From NCBI GenBank assembly GCA_900542245.1, contig UQMQ01000032.1, forward strand, positions 1-19,327: a stretch of DNA of 19,327 bases. The letters are read 5' to 3'. The translations under genes were made by a program, and so were the position numbers. A model generated the notes under the pieces. It searched no databases. It saw only the letters and a list, made by a program, of their open reading frames with translations, and was not told the origin of the DNA. The DNA comes from an uncultured Eubacteriales bacterium (GTDB lineage Bacteria; Bacillota; Clostridia; Peptostreptococcales; Anaerovoracaceae). Of the stretch, positions 7,215-14,366 are shown piece by piece; position 1 is the stretch's first letter, and the number at the start of each line of letters is the position of its first letter.

Positions 7215-8114
7215 TTATCCCCTTTGTCCGTTAGCTAATCTCTTTGCGACTTCGTTTGCAAGTCTTGCAAATTCCGCAAGGTCCAGAGTCTCTGCTCTTC
7301 TTGCCGGATCGATCCCCGCCCCCGCGAGAGATGCCCCCGCGATCTCTTTGGTCATATGCTCCACACCCATCAGGGCATTGGAGAGTGTTTTGCGCCGCTG
7401 GCCAAACCCCGCCTTGACACAGCGAAAGAACATATCCTGATCCTCCAGCACGACCGGAGGCTCGGTGCGCATGTCCAGCCGCAGTACTGCCGAGTCCACC
7501 TTTGGCTGCGGCACGAAGCAGCTTGCCGGCACATTGACGACCTGCTCTGCCTCGCAATAATATTGTACTGCCACAGAGAGTGCGCCGTATGCCTTGGTGC
7601 CGGGATGCGCGCGCATGCGGTCCGCGACCTCCTTCTGCATCATGACGGTCATGCTGTCTGCTTCGACGCCGTCCTCCAGCAGCTTCATGATGATCGGTGT
7701 GGTGATATAGTACGGCAGATTGCCGATGATGCGCACATGCGCATACGGCATGCCGGCGGCTTCCGCCTCTGCCTTTTCTCGCTCGATCAAGGTATTGATA
7801 TCCGTTTTGAGGATATCCTGATTGATCACCTCGATATTGTCCGCTTCCCGCAGTGTCTCTGCGAGGATCGGGATGAGATTTTTGTCGATCTCGACAGCGA
7901 TGACCTTTTGCGCCAGCTGTGCTGCCTCCCAGGTCAGCACGCCGATGCCGGGTCCGATCTCAATGACCAGATCCTGCGCGCCGATCGCGGCACCGTCGAT
8001 GATGTCGTCGATGATGTTTTTATCCGTCAGGAAATTCTGTCCAAGACTCTTGCTCAGACGAAACCCGTATTTTTCTCTAATCTCCCTGATGGTCGATGGT
8101 GCGTAAAGCTTCAT
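7215..8114 (-). CDS. rsmA: 16S rRNA (adenine1518-N6/adenine1519-N6)-dimethyltransferase RsmA (KsgA)
   Basis: A 299-residue SAM-dependent methyltransferase that dimethylates two adjacent adenines in the 3'-terminal hairpin of 16S rRNA late in small-subunit assembly. Seen directly: SLGQNFL (residues 23-29), SAM motif I VIEIGPGIG (50-58), VEID (74-77) and the catalytic NLPYY (132-136), followed by the FVPQPKVDSAVLRL segment and the GFGQRRKTLSNAL C-domain signature. The start at 8114 (MKLYAPSTI) follows AAGAGG and matches the family's N-terminus. It overlaps the end of rnmV by 38 bases. The rnmV-rsmA order is the standard Firmicutes pairing of two rRNA maturation enzymes. Confidence 0.97.
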   Translation of the reverse strand: MKLYAPSTIREIREKYGFRLSKSLGQNFLTDKNIIDDIIDGAAIGAQDLVIEIGPGIGVLTWEAAQLAQKVIAVEIDKNLIPILAETLREADNIEVINQDILKTDINTLIEREKAEAEAAGMPYAHVRIIGNLPYYITTPIIMKLLEDGVEADSMTVMMQKEVADRMRAHPGTKAYGALSVAVQYYCEAEQVVNVPASCFVPQPKVDSAVLRLDMRTEPPVVLEDQDMFFRCVKAGFGQRRKTLSNALMGVEHMTKEIAGASLAGAGIDPARRAETLDLAEFARLANEVAKRLANGQRG

Positions 8115-8646
8115 AAAATGCCTCTTTCTTGATTCCAAATTGATTGAGCTTACCGCAGAGCCCTCTGGCATTCGCGTAACCGATGCCGAGGACTTGTCCC
8201 AGTTTTTCGCGGCGCTGCTTCGCGTCTGTACCGCCGGTCAGTCCCGCGGCAAACAAGTCGTCGGCAGTATATAAATCCACTTCCGATGCTTCTGCTCCGC
8301 GGAAGGTGGCGTGTGCTTTCTCGATCGCCTCCAGGATCGCCTCCGGTTCTGCGTTTTCGATGCCGATGTCGCCTTTTTTCTCCGCGTATTTACGCGAAAG
8401 GAAAGCCTGCTTTGCCGCAGGGAACTTTTTTGTCAGCCGCCTGCGGATTTCCTCTCCGGCATAGTCCGGATCGGTAAAAATGATGATGCCCTTCTCCCGA
8501 TAAGCCTTTTCAATTAACGCCCACGTCTCGCGCCGGATGCCGAATCCATGGGTCTCAATGGTCAGTCCGTCGATTGCGCGCTTTACCGCTGCGGTATCAT
8601 CCCGCCCTTCGACGATAATGACCTCATGAATTGTTTGTTTTTCCAT
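8077..8646 (-). CDS. rnmV: Ribonuclease M5
   Basis: A 189-residue Toprim nuclease that trims 5S rRNA precursors bound to ribosomal protein uL18. The Toprim motifs are VEGRDD (residues 12-17) and the TDPDYAGEEIRRR stretch (from about 58, Asp59 and Asp61), followed by KKGDIGIENA, which is typical of RNase M5, and a C-terminal helical region. Length matches the family (about 180-190). The start at 8646 was chosen because the family N-terminus begins at MEKQTIHEVIIVEG; AAAGGA lies about 11 bases upstream. The frame stays open for another 34 codons upstream only because it runs antiphase through the low-complexity tail of the divIC-like gene, which it overlaps by 23 bases. It overlaps rsmA at its end. 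Confidence 0.95.
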   Translation of the reverse strand: MEKQTIHEVIIVEGRDDTAAVKRAIDGLTIETHGFGIRRETWALIEKAYREKGIIIFTDPDYAGEEIRRRLTKKFPAAKQAFLSRKYAEKKGDIGIENAEPEAILEAIEKAHATFRGAEASEVDLYTADDLFAAGLTGGTDAKQRREKLGQVLGIGYANARGLCGKLNQFGIKKEAFYEALRTIDHQGD

Positions 8647-9127
8647 CTGTTTTGCTGTCCTTTGTATCGTTATCCGTATTCTTATCTGTATCGTTCGCGT
8701 TCTTTGTTTCTTCTTTTGTATCCGTCTTGCTGTCCTCGTTGAAAGCAAACAGAAGCTCCTGCGGCTTGACCAGCTTCAGATCGCGCCTTGCCTGATTTTC
8801 GATATATTCCGGAAGCTTGACATTCTCAAACTCCATCTCCAGCGTTTCCTTTTTGTGCGTCAATTCATCGTTTCTGGCTGCGACCTCTTTTTGCTCTCCC
8901 TGCAGCCGCACGATTTTGACCGCAGACACGACAAAGGAGACGCCGATGACCAAAACGAGGACAAACAGCGCCATCCGCATGTAGTTGATCTTGACCTTCC
9001 TCTTGCGCGTCACTTCTTTTTTTTGTCTGGCAATTTCCAATCGTTCGCGGCGTATATCCTGCGCCTGCTGGATATTGATCACACGGTTATTCTTTTCAAA
9101 CTCATGCAGCCTGCTCTTTTTCGCCAT
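8624..9127 (-). CDS. divIC: DivIC/FtsB-type septum formation initiator
   Basis: A 167-residue bitopic protein: a basic cytoplasmic N-terminus (1-49), one membrane helix (about 50-70), a coiled coil (72-105) and the family's conserved YIENQARRDLKLVKPQEL (108-125). DivIC works with FtsL and DivIB outside the membrane to regulate septal peptidoglycan synthesis. Its place just after yabP-yabQ is the same as in Bacillus. The C-terminal 37 residues (131-167) are a low-complexity run of Asp, Lys, Thr and Asn encoded by degenerate repeats of GATAC-like units. The start at 9127 follows AAAGGGGAAGG. It overlaps rnmV by 23 bases. Confidence 0.88.
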   Translation of the reverse strand: MAKKSRLHEFEKNNRVINIQQAQDIRRERLEIARQKKEVTRKRKVKINYMRMALFVLVLVIGVSFVVSAVKIVRLQGEQKEVAARNDELTHKKETLEMEFENVKLPEYIENQARRDLKLVKPQELLFAFNEDSKTDTKEETKNANDTDKNTDNDTKDSKTDGKTNNS

Positions 9128-9192
9128 GCCTTCCCCTTTTGTCTTGCGTTGTTTATGAAGCAACCAGTTTTATCTTTCCATTCGCCCGGACG

Positions 9193-9305
9193 CTAAGCGG
9201 CTCTGTCTTCATCTGCGATTCGCCAATCGCCTTCGCTCGGGCACCTGTCTTGCATCAGTTCTGTCTGCGCCTTTGGCTTGCCAATCACTGTGCAAGGACA
9301 TTGTA
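9193..9305 (-). repeat. Interspersed repeat, copy A
   Basis: About 110 bases that align with copy B at 16647-16757 at roughly four in five positions, with short indels. Exact shared blocks include a 24-base block (9260-9283 here, 16652-16675 there), CATCAGTTCTG, CAATCACTGTG (9282-9292; 16734-16744) and AAGGACATT. Each copy holds two related tandem half-units that begin (C/T)TCTG and carry a GCC...GGC core. Both copies have the same orientation relative to the genes. Copy A overlaps the 3' part of yabQ and supplies its last 31 or so codons and its stop. Confidence 0.8.
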
Positions 9306-9577
9306 TCACAAAAAATTTTTTTGTACAACCACAGGCCGCATGCAAATGCACAGATACTCAAAAATGTCAGTTTACCGCGGTCTGCGGCGTAGAGAAACTC
9401 TCCGGTCAGGAACCCGATGCACAAAAATGCAAATATTTCCAGACTCCACCTTCGCCATCCGCGCCATCTGCGTAGACTGATAAATGTCTCAAAGACATCG
9501 TAAACCAGTCCGGCGGCAAGCCCACCGCCGCCCATCACGCAGACAATGGTAAGCTGTGCTTTGATAAGCTCAGTCAT
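9209..9577 (-). CDS. yabQ: YabQ-like spore cortex protein with a repeat-derived C-terminus
   Basis: A 122-residue protein with three predicted membrane helices (about 7-28, 43-62, 67-86). Hydrophobicity pattern, size and position between yabP and divIC identify it as YabQ, needed for spore cortex formation in Bacillus; the primary sequence itself is weakly conserved. Its start (9577) overlaps the yabP stop by 8 bases, so translation is coupled. From about residue 91 the protein is encoded by interspersed repeat copy A, giving a strongly hydrophilic, basic tail (HSDWQAKGADRTDARQVPER) that looks unlike the rest. The original C-terminus appears to have been replaced; whether the protein still works is unknown. 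Confidence 0.75.
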   Translation of the reverse strand: MTELIKAQLTIVCVMGGGGLAAGLVYDVFETFISLRRWRGWRRWSLEIFAFLCIGFLTGEFLYAADRGKLTFLSICAFACGLWLYKKIFCDTMSLHSDWQAKGADRTDARQVPERRRLANRR

Positions 9578-9845
9578 TGCGCAGTCTGCCCGCCAAGGCT
9601 TTGAGGCGTTTGCTGCCCTTTTGCTTCTTGCCCTCGATATAGGCGAACGAGCTGATGCTGCCCGTCACGACCAGTACGCCTTCTGCAAGGTCCAGCTTCT
9701 CGATGTGCAGTCCGCTGCCGCTGACCTCCACCGCGCCGTCCGCAAGATTTGCCCATAAGGTCTCCTCGTCAAAAGCGTCCACATCGACCACCTGACTGAC
9801 CGTCATTTTATTGCGATTTTCCAGTATGACCCGCTGCTCCTCCAT
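9570..9845 (-). CDS. yabP: Sporulation protein YabP
   Basis: A 91-residue soluble protein of the YabP/YqfC family. Typical features are the early LENRNKMTVSQVVDVDAFDEE (broken here as two parts of the same stretch, residues 8-28), a central VEVSGSGLHIEKLDL and the GVLVVTGSISSFAYIE strand pair, ending in a basic segment. In Bacillus YabP and YabQ are made in the mother cell and needed for spore envelope formation. The start at 9845 follows GCAGGAGG at good spacing. It opens a long overlapping run of genes and is preceded by a TATAAT box next to a 14-base palindrome. Confidence 0.88.
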   Translation of the reverse strand: MEEQRVILENRNKMTVSQVVDVDAFDEETLWANLADGAVEVSGSGLHIEKLDLAEGVLVVTGSISSFAYIEGKKQKGSKRLKALAGRLRND

Positions 9846-9879
9846 TCCGCTGCCCTCCTGCTTCTGTTTTCTTTGGTTC

Positions 9880-9899
9880 ATTATATTTTCCCGGGAAAA
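9880..9899 (-). promoter_or_regulatory. TATAAT box joined to a 14-base palindrome upstream of yabP
   Basis: TTTTCCCGGGAAAA (9886-9899) is a perfect palindrome and is followed directly on the minus strand by TATAAT (9885-9880). The hexamer 17 bases upstream (GCATGA) is a poor sigma-A -35, so the promoter may need an activator or a sporulation sigma factor, or the palindrome may be an operator lying in the spacer. It is 35 bases upstream of the yabP ATG. Confidence 0.5.
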
Positions 9900-9943
9900 C
9901 ATTCATGCGCGATTTTTTCGTGCAGCCTTATGGTTTCGTCGCT

Positions 9944-9979
9944 AGGCAGGCATCGGAGAGACCCGCTATGCGCCTGCCT
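9944..9979. repeat. Inverted repeat between the M23 terminator and yabP
   Basis: AGGCAGGC (9944-9951) and GCCTGCCT (9972-9979) form an 8-bp stem around a 20-base middle; adjoining CAT and ATG can extend it past a bulge. It has no T-run on either side, so it does not look like a terminator. The surrounding 145 bases (9846-9982) hold no gene. Confidence 0.55.
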
Positions 9980-9982
9980 GTT

Positions 9983-10019
9983 CAAATAAATAGGGAGAGC
10001 CCTCGCGGATCCTCCCTAT
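9983..10019 (-). terminator. Intrinsic terminator after the M23 peptidase gene
   Basis: ATAGGGAG (9990-9997) and CTCCCTAT (10012-10019) form an 8-bp stem with a 14-base loop, followed on the minus strand by TTTATTTG. It lies 17 bases past the stop at 10037 and closes the dnaB-DnaD-M23 unit. Confidence 0.75.
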
Positions 10020-10036
10020 CATGCTTTTTATTTTCG

Positions 10037-11620
10037 TTACAGATAGCTCGCCGGGTTGACGTTGGCGCCGTTCTTGAAGATCTCGAAGTGGCAATGTGCG
10101 CCGGTGCTGCGTCCGGTATTGCCAACTGCACCGATTTTCTGTCCCTGATATACCCTCTGCCCTGCGGATACGCTGATACTGCTGCAGTGCGCGTACAGTG
10201 TCTTGAATCCGCCGCCGTGGTCGATAACGATACGATAGCCGTAAGCGCCCGACCAGCCGGCCTTGGTGACCGTACCGCCGTCGGCTGCACGAATCGTCGT
10301 TCCCGTCGGCGCCGCGTAGTCCAGACCATAGTGCATTCTGCCCCAACGCGGACCGTAGCCGCGGTAAACGCTGACGCTGACCGGTCTGATAAAGCGTCCG
10401 GTTCCCTTCGTCGGCGGCAATGCTTTGGTTCCTTTGATAACGATTTTAGATACCGGCTCTTTGATCGTCTTGACGCTCAGATCCTTACGCTCTACGGTCT
10501 TGCCGTTCTGCTTGGTCAGACGTGCGGTGACTCTGGCTTTTCCCTTTTCTCCGGCTTGGGTAACAATGGTCTCGCCTTTATAATAGGCGGAGGATTCCTT
10601 GTGTTTCGTTTCATAATCGATCGATTCCGCAAAGGTCGCGATCTCGACGGTTTCAACCGTCAGAAGCGGCACCTCCTGCTGCGTGACGAACTTGTCGCCG
10701 ACATGCAACACCATCGTATCCTTGATGCGCGGATTCATCTCTTTCAGCTCTGACAAGGATACACCGAGCTTATTGCAGATACCGTAAAGCGTATCACCGG
10801 CAACGACCTCATAGGTCAGCTCCTGCTGTCCGCCGCTCTTGAGTTTTTTGGTTGCCGCAGCCTTACTGCTGACATTGGCCAGCGTCGTATTATAAGCCTC
10901 GATCTTGATATCTTCCGTGAAACCGACGCTTTCATAATCGCTGCGGTCTCCCTTGATATAGCTGTCCAGAATGCTGTCGAGCACCTCCTGTGCGATCGCT
11001 TCATTCTCGACCGTGATCATTCTTTCGCCGTTTACCATGATGGCATAAGCCTGCGTCTGGATATCACCCATATAGGTAAAGCGCCGCAGTACGGTGTCCG
11101 GATCATCGATCTCCTTGCCGAATTTGATTACCGGCTTGAACGTAATGTCCGTCTCCGGATCAATGACGATGCTGGAGCCGTATTCCTGTGTCAGTGCCTC
11201 GCTGACCAGATCGAGAATCTCGAGGACATCGCGCTGCTCCTTGACGATACCGAGCGTTCTGCCGTTGTAGGCATATTCGTAGTCGATGCTGGTCGCATAG
11301 ACGCCGACCGCGCCGACAATCACAACGCAGCCGATTGCAAAGTGCTTGACGATCTCCTTGCGGTGCTTTTGCAGGCCGATGTGCATATCATGCCATTTCC
11401 TGGCAGCATGCACAAAGGTCTTTCCGAGAAACCATGCGACAACATCCTCACCCTCGTCGAATTTTACAACAAAATCGCCGCAGACATCGATGATTTTATC
11501 CCCTTGTCTCCCAAAAAAAGGTCCCGCCTGATCCAGCAACCGGTCCGTTTCCTCTACAAGCCAGGCGCCGCGGTCGATGAGCCGCTCGGCTAGCTTGTTT
11601 GTTTGTCTCTTTTTTGCCAT
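10037..11620 (-). CDS. Membrane-anchored LysM-G5-M23 peptidoglycan endopeptidase
   Basis: A 527-residue cell-wall enzyme. Order of parts: a cytoplasmic N-terminus of about 93 residues, one membrane helix (about 94-110), a linker, LysM (about 270-314, YEVVAGDTLYGICNKLGVSLSELKEMN region), G5 (about 317-397) and a C-terminal M23 LytM-type peptidase domain (about 412-527). The zinc site is intact: His430 and Asp434 in HYGLDYAAP, His478 in YAHCSS, and His509/His511 in HCHFE. M23 enzymes cut peptide cross-links of peptidoglycan; LysM and G5 bind the wall. The start at 11620 follows AGGAGAGG and overlaps the end of the DnaD-like gene by 31 bases, so the two are coupled. It is last in its unit, followed by a terminator. 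The unusually long cytoplasmic N-terminus has no recognised domain. Confidence 0.92.
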   Translation of the reverse strand: MAKKRQTNKLAERLIDRGAWLVEETDRLLDQAGPFFGRQGDKIIDVCGDFVVKFDEGEDVVAWFLGKTFVHAARKWHDMHIGLQKHRKEIVKHFAIGCVVIVGAVGVYATSIDYEYAYNGRTLGIVKEQRDVLEILDLVSEALTQEYGSSIVIDPETDITFKPVIKFGKEIDDPDTVLRRFTYMGDIQTQAYAIMVNGERMITVENEAIAQEVLDSILDSYIKGDRSDYESVGFTEDIKIEAYNTTLANVSSKAAATKKLKSGGQQELTYEVVAGDTLYGICNKLGVSLSELKEMNPRIKDTMVLHVGDKFVTQQEVPLLTVETVEIATFAESIDYETKHKESSAYYKGETIVTQAGEKGKARVTARLTKQNGKTVERKDLSVKTIKEPVSKIVIKGTKALPPTKGTGRFIRPVSVSVYRGYGPRWGRMHYGLDYAAPTGTTIRAADGGTVTKAGWSGAYGYRIVIDHGGGFKTLYAHCSSISVSAGQRVYQGQKIGAVGNTGRSTGAHCHFEIFKNGANVNPASYL

Positions 11621-12918
11621 ACTTCTGCCTCTCCTGTTCTTTGCCGAACACAACTGCACCGCATGCCGTTCTCATCGAACCCGGTATCGCTGCATTTTTC
11701 ACAGGCGTATTTGATATCTGTGTAATCCATCGGATAATTATGCTCTGTCAGTAGAACGGCTCGTTCCTCCTCCAAAGCGCGCATCTCCTGCTTCAGCTGC
11801 GCCTTCTGCGGCGCCTTCATGCCGGTCAGCATGCCTTTGGTGAGCTTGCTGCCAAGCTCTCTGTGCATAGCATCGATCTCTGCCGCGCGCGGTAATATCT
11901 TGTAGATCTCCCGTTTGTGCGCCTGTGCCGTTTCCTCCGCCTGTCTGCGGAGAAATTCATAATATTGATTCAAAACAGCCTGTGTGACTGTTGTTTTCTG
12001 ATTGACATCGAGTCCGCGTGCTTTTGCCTCCTCGTACCAGTTTTCGAGGACCTTGTTGACATAGCGCAGATTCGGATTGGCTGCCGAAAGCGTGCGGTCG
12101 CATGCTTCCAGCACGCGCTCCAGACTGCAGTGCATCTCATCGAACCAGACATTCATCAGTCGCTTCTCGGCCTCCGTCGCGCCGCGGTTCAGTCCCAGTG
12201 ACTGCAGCACCCGCTTGTACATGCTCTGCCGGATACTGTTTTCTTTCAGGTACGCCTCCACAGTCTCTCTGCTCGTAAGCCCCTGCTCAGCCCAGCCCAT
12301 GACAACTTTTTTGATATAGGACAGTCCGGTCTTTTGTCTTTCGTAACAGTAGGAAAACGCTTCCAGAATCACTTCCTTCGTGGTACCGAAGTCATGCTCC
12401 CACGAAAGAATCTCTGCCAGCTCCTTCTGCGGATCGAAGAGTCTTCCGGTGCGGCTTTCGAGTGCTTGAATAAATTCCTTGACGCTGCTGTCGCAGAGCC
12501 TGTCCGCGAGCTTGCCCGGCTTCCCGCCATGCTGCGCGTCCGCTGCATCCGCGTCTTCATCCTCCATGCCGCCGTTTCCGTACATCATGGCGCGCAGATT
12601 GCGGAATTCAATGTCCTCCTGCATACCTGCCGCAGGCACAGCCGTATCTGCGCCTCCGCTTTTGCCTTTCACGCGTCTGACAGCGCCCATGCTCTCCCAA
12701 TATTCCCATGCCTGCCGGATCGTTTCGTCCGGCAGCCTGAGCTGCTGCGCGAAGGTGCGCGCGTCCATATCCGCGCCCGTCTGCGCGTAGAGCAGACCGT
12801 AAAGATAGACCTTTACGTAATCGCCCGGCGCTGCAGGCAGATACTCATTGATAAAAATGTTCTCTACATCGGTGGTCAGCAGGTAAAAGTCTTTCACCTT
12901 TCCCTTAATAAAACCCAT
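11590..12918 (-). CDS. DnaD-family primosome protein with C-terminal DnaI-like zinc ribbon
   Basis: A 442-residue protein. The N-terminus (1-90) resembles the winged-helix region of DnaD/DnaB initiators. Two DnaB_2-type helical domains follow, about 143-210 and 233-298, each ending in the hallmark Y(I/V)xKV(V/L)xxW. From about 330 it changes to a helical segment and then YPMDYTDIKYACEKC, with Cys406, Cys409, Cys421 and Cys423 arranged as CxxC and CxC. That end matches what I know of the N-terminal part of DnaI/DnaC helicase loaders, but the AAA+ ATPase that normally follows is absent: only about 19 residues remain. It lies 36 bases after dnaB and overlaps the M23 gene. A role in bringing DnaB helicase to DNA is inferred. 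The start at 12918 has AGAGGAAC about 10 bases upstream. Confidence 0.85.
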   Translation of the reverse strand: MGFIKGKVKDFYLLTTDVENIFINEYLPAAPGDYVKVYLYGLLYAQTGADMDARTFAQQLRLPDETIRQAWEYWESMGAVRRVKGKSGGADTAVPAAGMQEDIEFRNLRAMMYGNGGMEDEDADAADAQHGGKPGKLADRLCDSSVKEFIQALESRTGRLFDPQKELAEILSWEHDFGTTKEVILEAFSYCYERQKTGLSYIKKVVMGWAEQGLTSRETVEAYLKENSIRQSMYKRVLQSLGLNRGATEAEKRLMNVWFDEMHCSLERVLEACDRTLSAANPNLRYVNKVLENWYEEAKARGLDVNQKTTVTQAVLNQYYEFLRRQAEETAQAHKREIYKILPRAAEIDAMHRELGSKLTKGMLTGMKAPQKAQLKQEMRALEEERAVLLTEHNYPMDYTDIKYACEKCSDTGFDENGMRCSCVRQRTGEAEVWQKRDKQTS

Positions 12919-12954
12919 ATGTTATATGTTCCTCTGTTTCTTATCTGCGCTGCC

Positions 12955-14271
12955 TTAGAGCGCTTTATCGCTGAACTTGGTATAACGGGATACCCAGGTC
13001 AGCTCTATCTTATCAGTCGGTCCGCTTCTGTGCTTGGCGATATTGACCTCGCACACGCCCGGCTTTTCGGTATTTTCGTTGTAATAATCATCGCGATACA
13101 GGAAAATAACGATGTCCGCATCCTGCTCGATCGATCCGGATTCACGCAGGTCCGAGAGCATCGGCCGCTTGTCCTGTCTGAGCTCCGGTGCACGCGAAAG
13201 CTGCGAAAGCAAGATGACCGGACAGTTCATCTCTCTGGCCAGAAGCTTCATGTTTCTGGACAGCGCACTGATCTCCTGCTGACGGTTGTCTGTCTTGCCC
13301 TCGAAGGTCATCAGCTGCAGATAGTCGACCACAATGAGATCCAGTCCCTGCTCGGCTTTTAACCGTCTGCACTTGTTGCGCATTTCCATCAGCGAAATGC
13401 CCGGTGTATCGTCGATGACGATCTTAGAATTATTCAGTTCATCCACACCCAGCGAGACCCGATCCCAGTCCTTGCGGTCCAGATCTCCCTGCTTCAGCTT
13501 CTGCATCTCCACGCGAGCCTGCATCGCAAGCAGTCTCTGACCGAGCTGCTCTTTGGACATTTCCAGACTGAAGATGATCGCTGAAGTCCCATGCTTGACC
13601 GCGCTCTGCTGCGCGATATTGAGTGCAAAGGCGGTTTTGCCCATGCCGGGACGTGCTGCAACGATGATCAGATCAGAACGCTGCAGACCGCTGGTCTTTT
13701 CGTCCAGATCGTGGAAACCCGTCGGAATGCCTGTGATTTTATCTTTATTCTGTGCTGCCGCATCGATGATCTTGAGATTTTCCAGCAGCACATCCTGGAT
13801 CTTGGTATAGTCGTTTTTTTGCCGCATCTGCGCGATCTGAAAGATCCCGCTCTCTGCGTAGTCGAGGATCTCTCTGGCTGCCATTTTGCTTTCATACCCC
13901 TTTTCGGTGATATCCTCAGCGGTGCGGATCATCTGCCGCATGATTGCCTTTTCCGCGATGATCTTCGCGTACTCTCTGCCGTTCGCGGTGGACGGTACCT
14001 CCGCGGTGAGCGTCGCAATGTAGGCTCTGCCGCCGACCATGTCCAGCGACTGTCTGCTCTTTAACTCCTCACAGACAGTGAGCATATCTACCGCACTGTT
14101 CTTGCGGTACAGCTCCCAGATGGCTCTGAAAATTTCCTTATGACTTTCGTTATAGAAGTCGTCCTCCTTGACTTCTTCCAAAATATCAAACAAAACCTCC
14201 TTATTCAGCATCGCTGCGCCGAGTACGGAACGTTCTGCCTCCTCGTTGTGCGGCGGAATCCTCTCTATCAT
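12955..14271 (-). CDS. dnaB: Replicative DNA helicase DnaB
   Basis: A 438-residue hexameric 5'-3' helicase that unwinds DNA at the replication fork (called DnaC in Bacillus). The N-terminal DnaB domain begins IPPHNEEAERSVLGAAML. The RecA-like core has Walker A ARPGMGKT (206-213), Walker B LIVVDYLQL (Asp316), the SQLSR motif and the C-terminal LSDLRESGSIEQDAD with the arginine-containing HRSGPT. All are intact and length is normal. The start at 14271 follows TTAGGAG. It comes right after the rplI terminator and heads a unit with the DnaD-like gene and the M23 peptidase. I see no convincing promoter in the 95-base gap, so expression may depend partly on read-through. Confidence 0.98.
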   Translation of the reverse strand: MIERIPPHNEEAERSVLGAAMLNKEVLFDILEEVKEDDFYNESHKEIFRAIWELYRKNSAVDMLTVCEELKSRQSLDMVGGRAYIATLTAEVPSTANGREYAKIIAEKAIMRQMIRTAEDITEKGYESKMAAREILDYAESGIFQIAQMRQKNDYTKIQDVLLENLKIIDAAAQNKDKITGIPTGFHDLDEKTSGLQRSDLIIVAARPGMGKTAFALNIAQQSAVKHGTSAIIFSLEMSKEQLGQRLLAMQARVEMQKLKQGDLDRKDWDRVSLGVDELNNSKIVIDDTPGISLMEMRNKCRRLKAEQGLDLIVVDYLQLMTFEGKTDNRQQEISALSRNMKLLAREMNCPVILLSQLSRAPELRQDKRPMLSDLRESGSIEQDADIVIFLYRDDYYNENTEKPGVCEVNIAKHRSGPTDKIELTWVSRYTKFSDKAL

Positions 14272-14317
14272 ACCAAACTCCTAATCTGTTTTCGTGTATT
14301 TTTTTTGAAGTTTTCGT

Positions 14318-14356
14318 AAAAAAGTCTGCTTCCCCGCATGCCTGCAGGAAGCAGAC
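14318..14356 (-). terminator. Strong intrinsic terminator after rplI
   Basis: GTCTGCTTCC (14324-14333) and GGAAGCAGAC (14347-14356) make a perfect 10-bp stem, followed on the minus strand by six T (14323-14318). It lies 10 bases past the rplI stop and separates gdpP-rplI from dnaB. Confidence 0.92.
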
Positions 14357-14366
14357 GATAAAACGC

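Noticed and set aside
7356..8132. Plus-strand open frame of 258 codons
   Set aside because: It lies opposite rsmA and reads as a Cys/His/Asp-rich shadow.
9905..9985. Possible riboswitch between the M23 gene and yabP
   Set aside because: I compared it from memory with c-di-AMP, c-di-GMP, fluoride, THF and ZTP riboswitch cores and found no match beyond a simple hairpin.
9905..10753. Plus-strand open frame of 282 codons
   Set aside because: It is antisense to the M23 peptidase and crosses its terminator; no ribosome site.
12334..13362. Plus-strand open frame of 342 codons
   Set aside because: It runs antisense through dnaB and the DnaD-like gene, both identified by motifs; no family features in its product.
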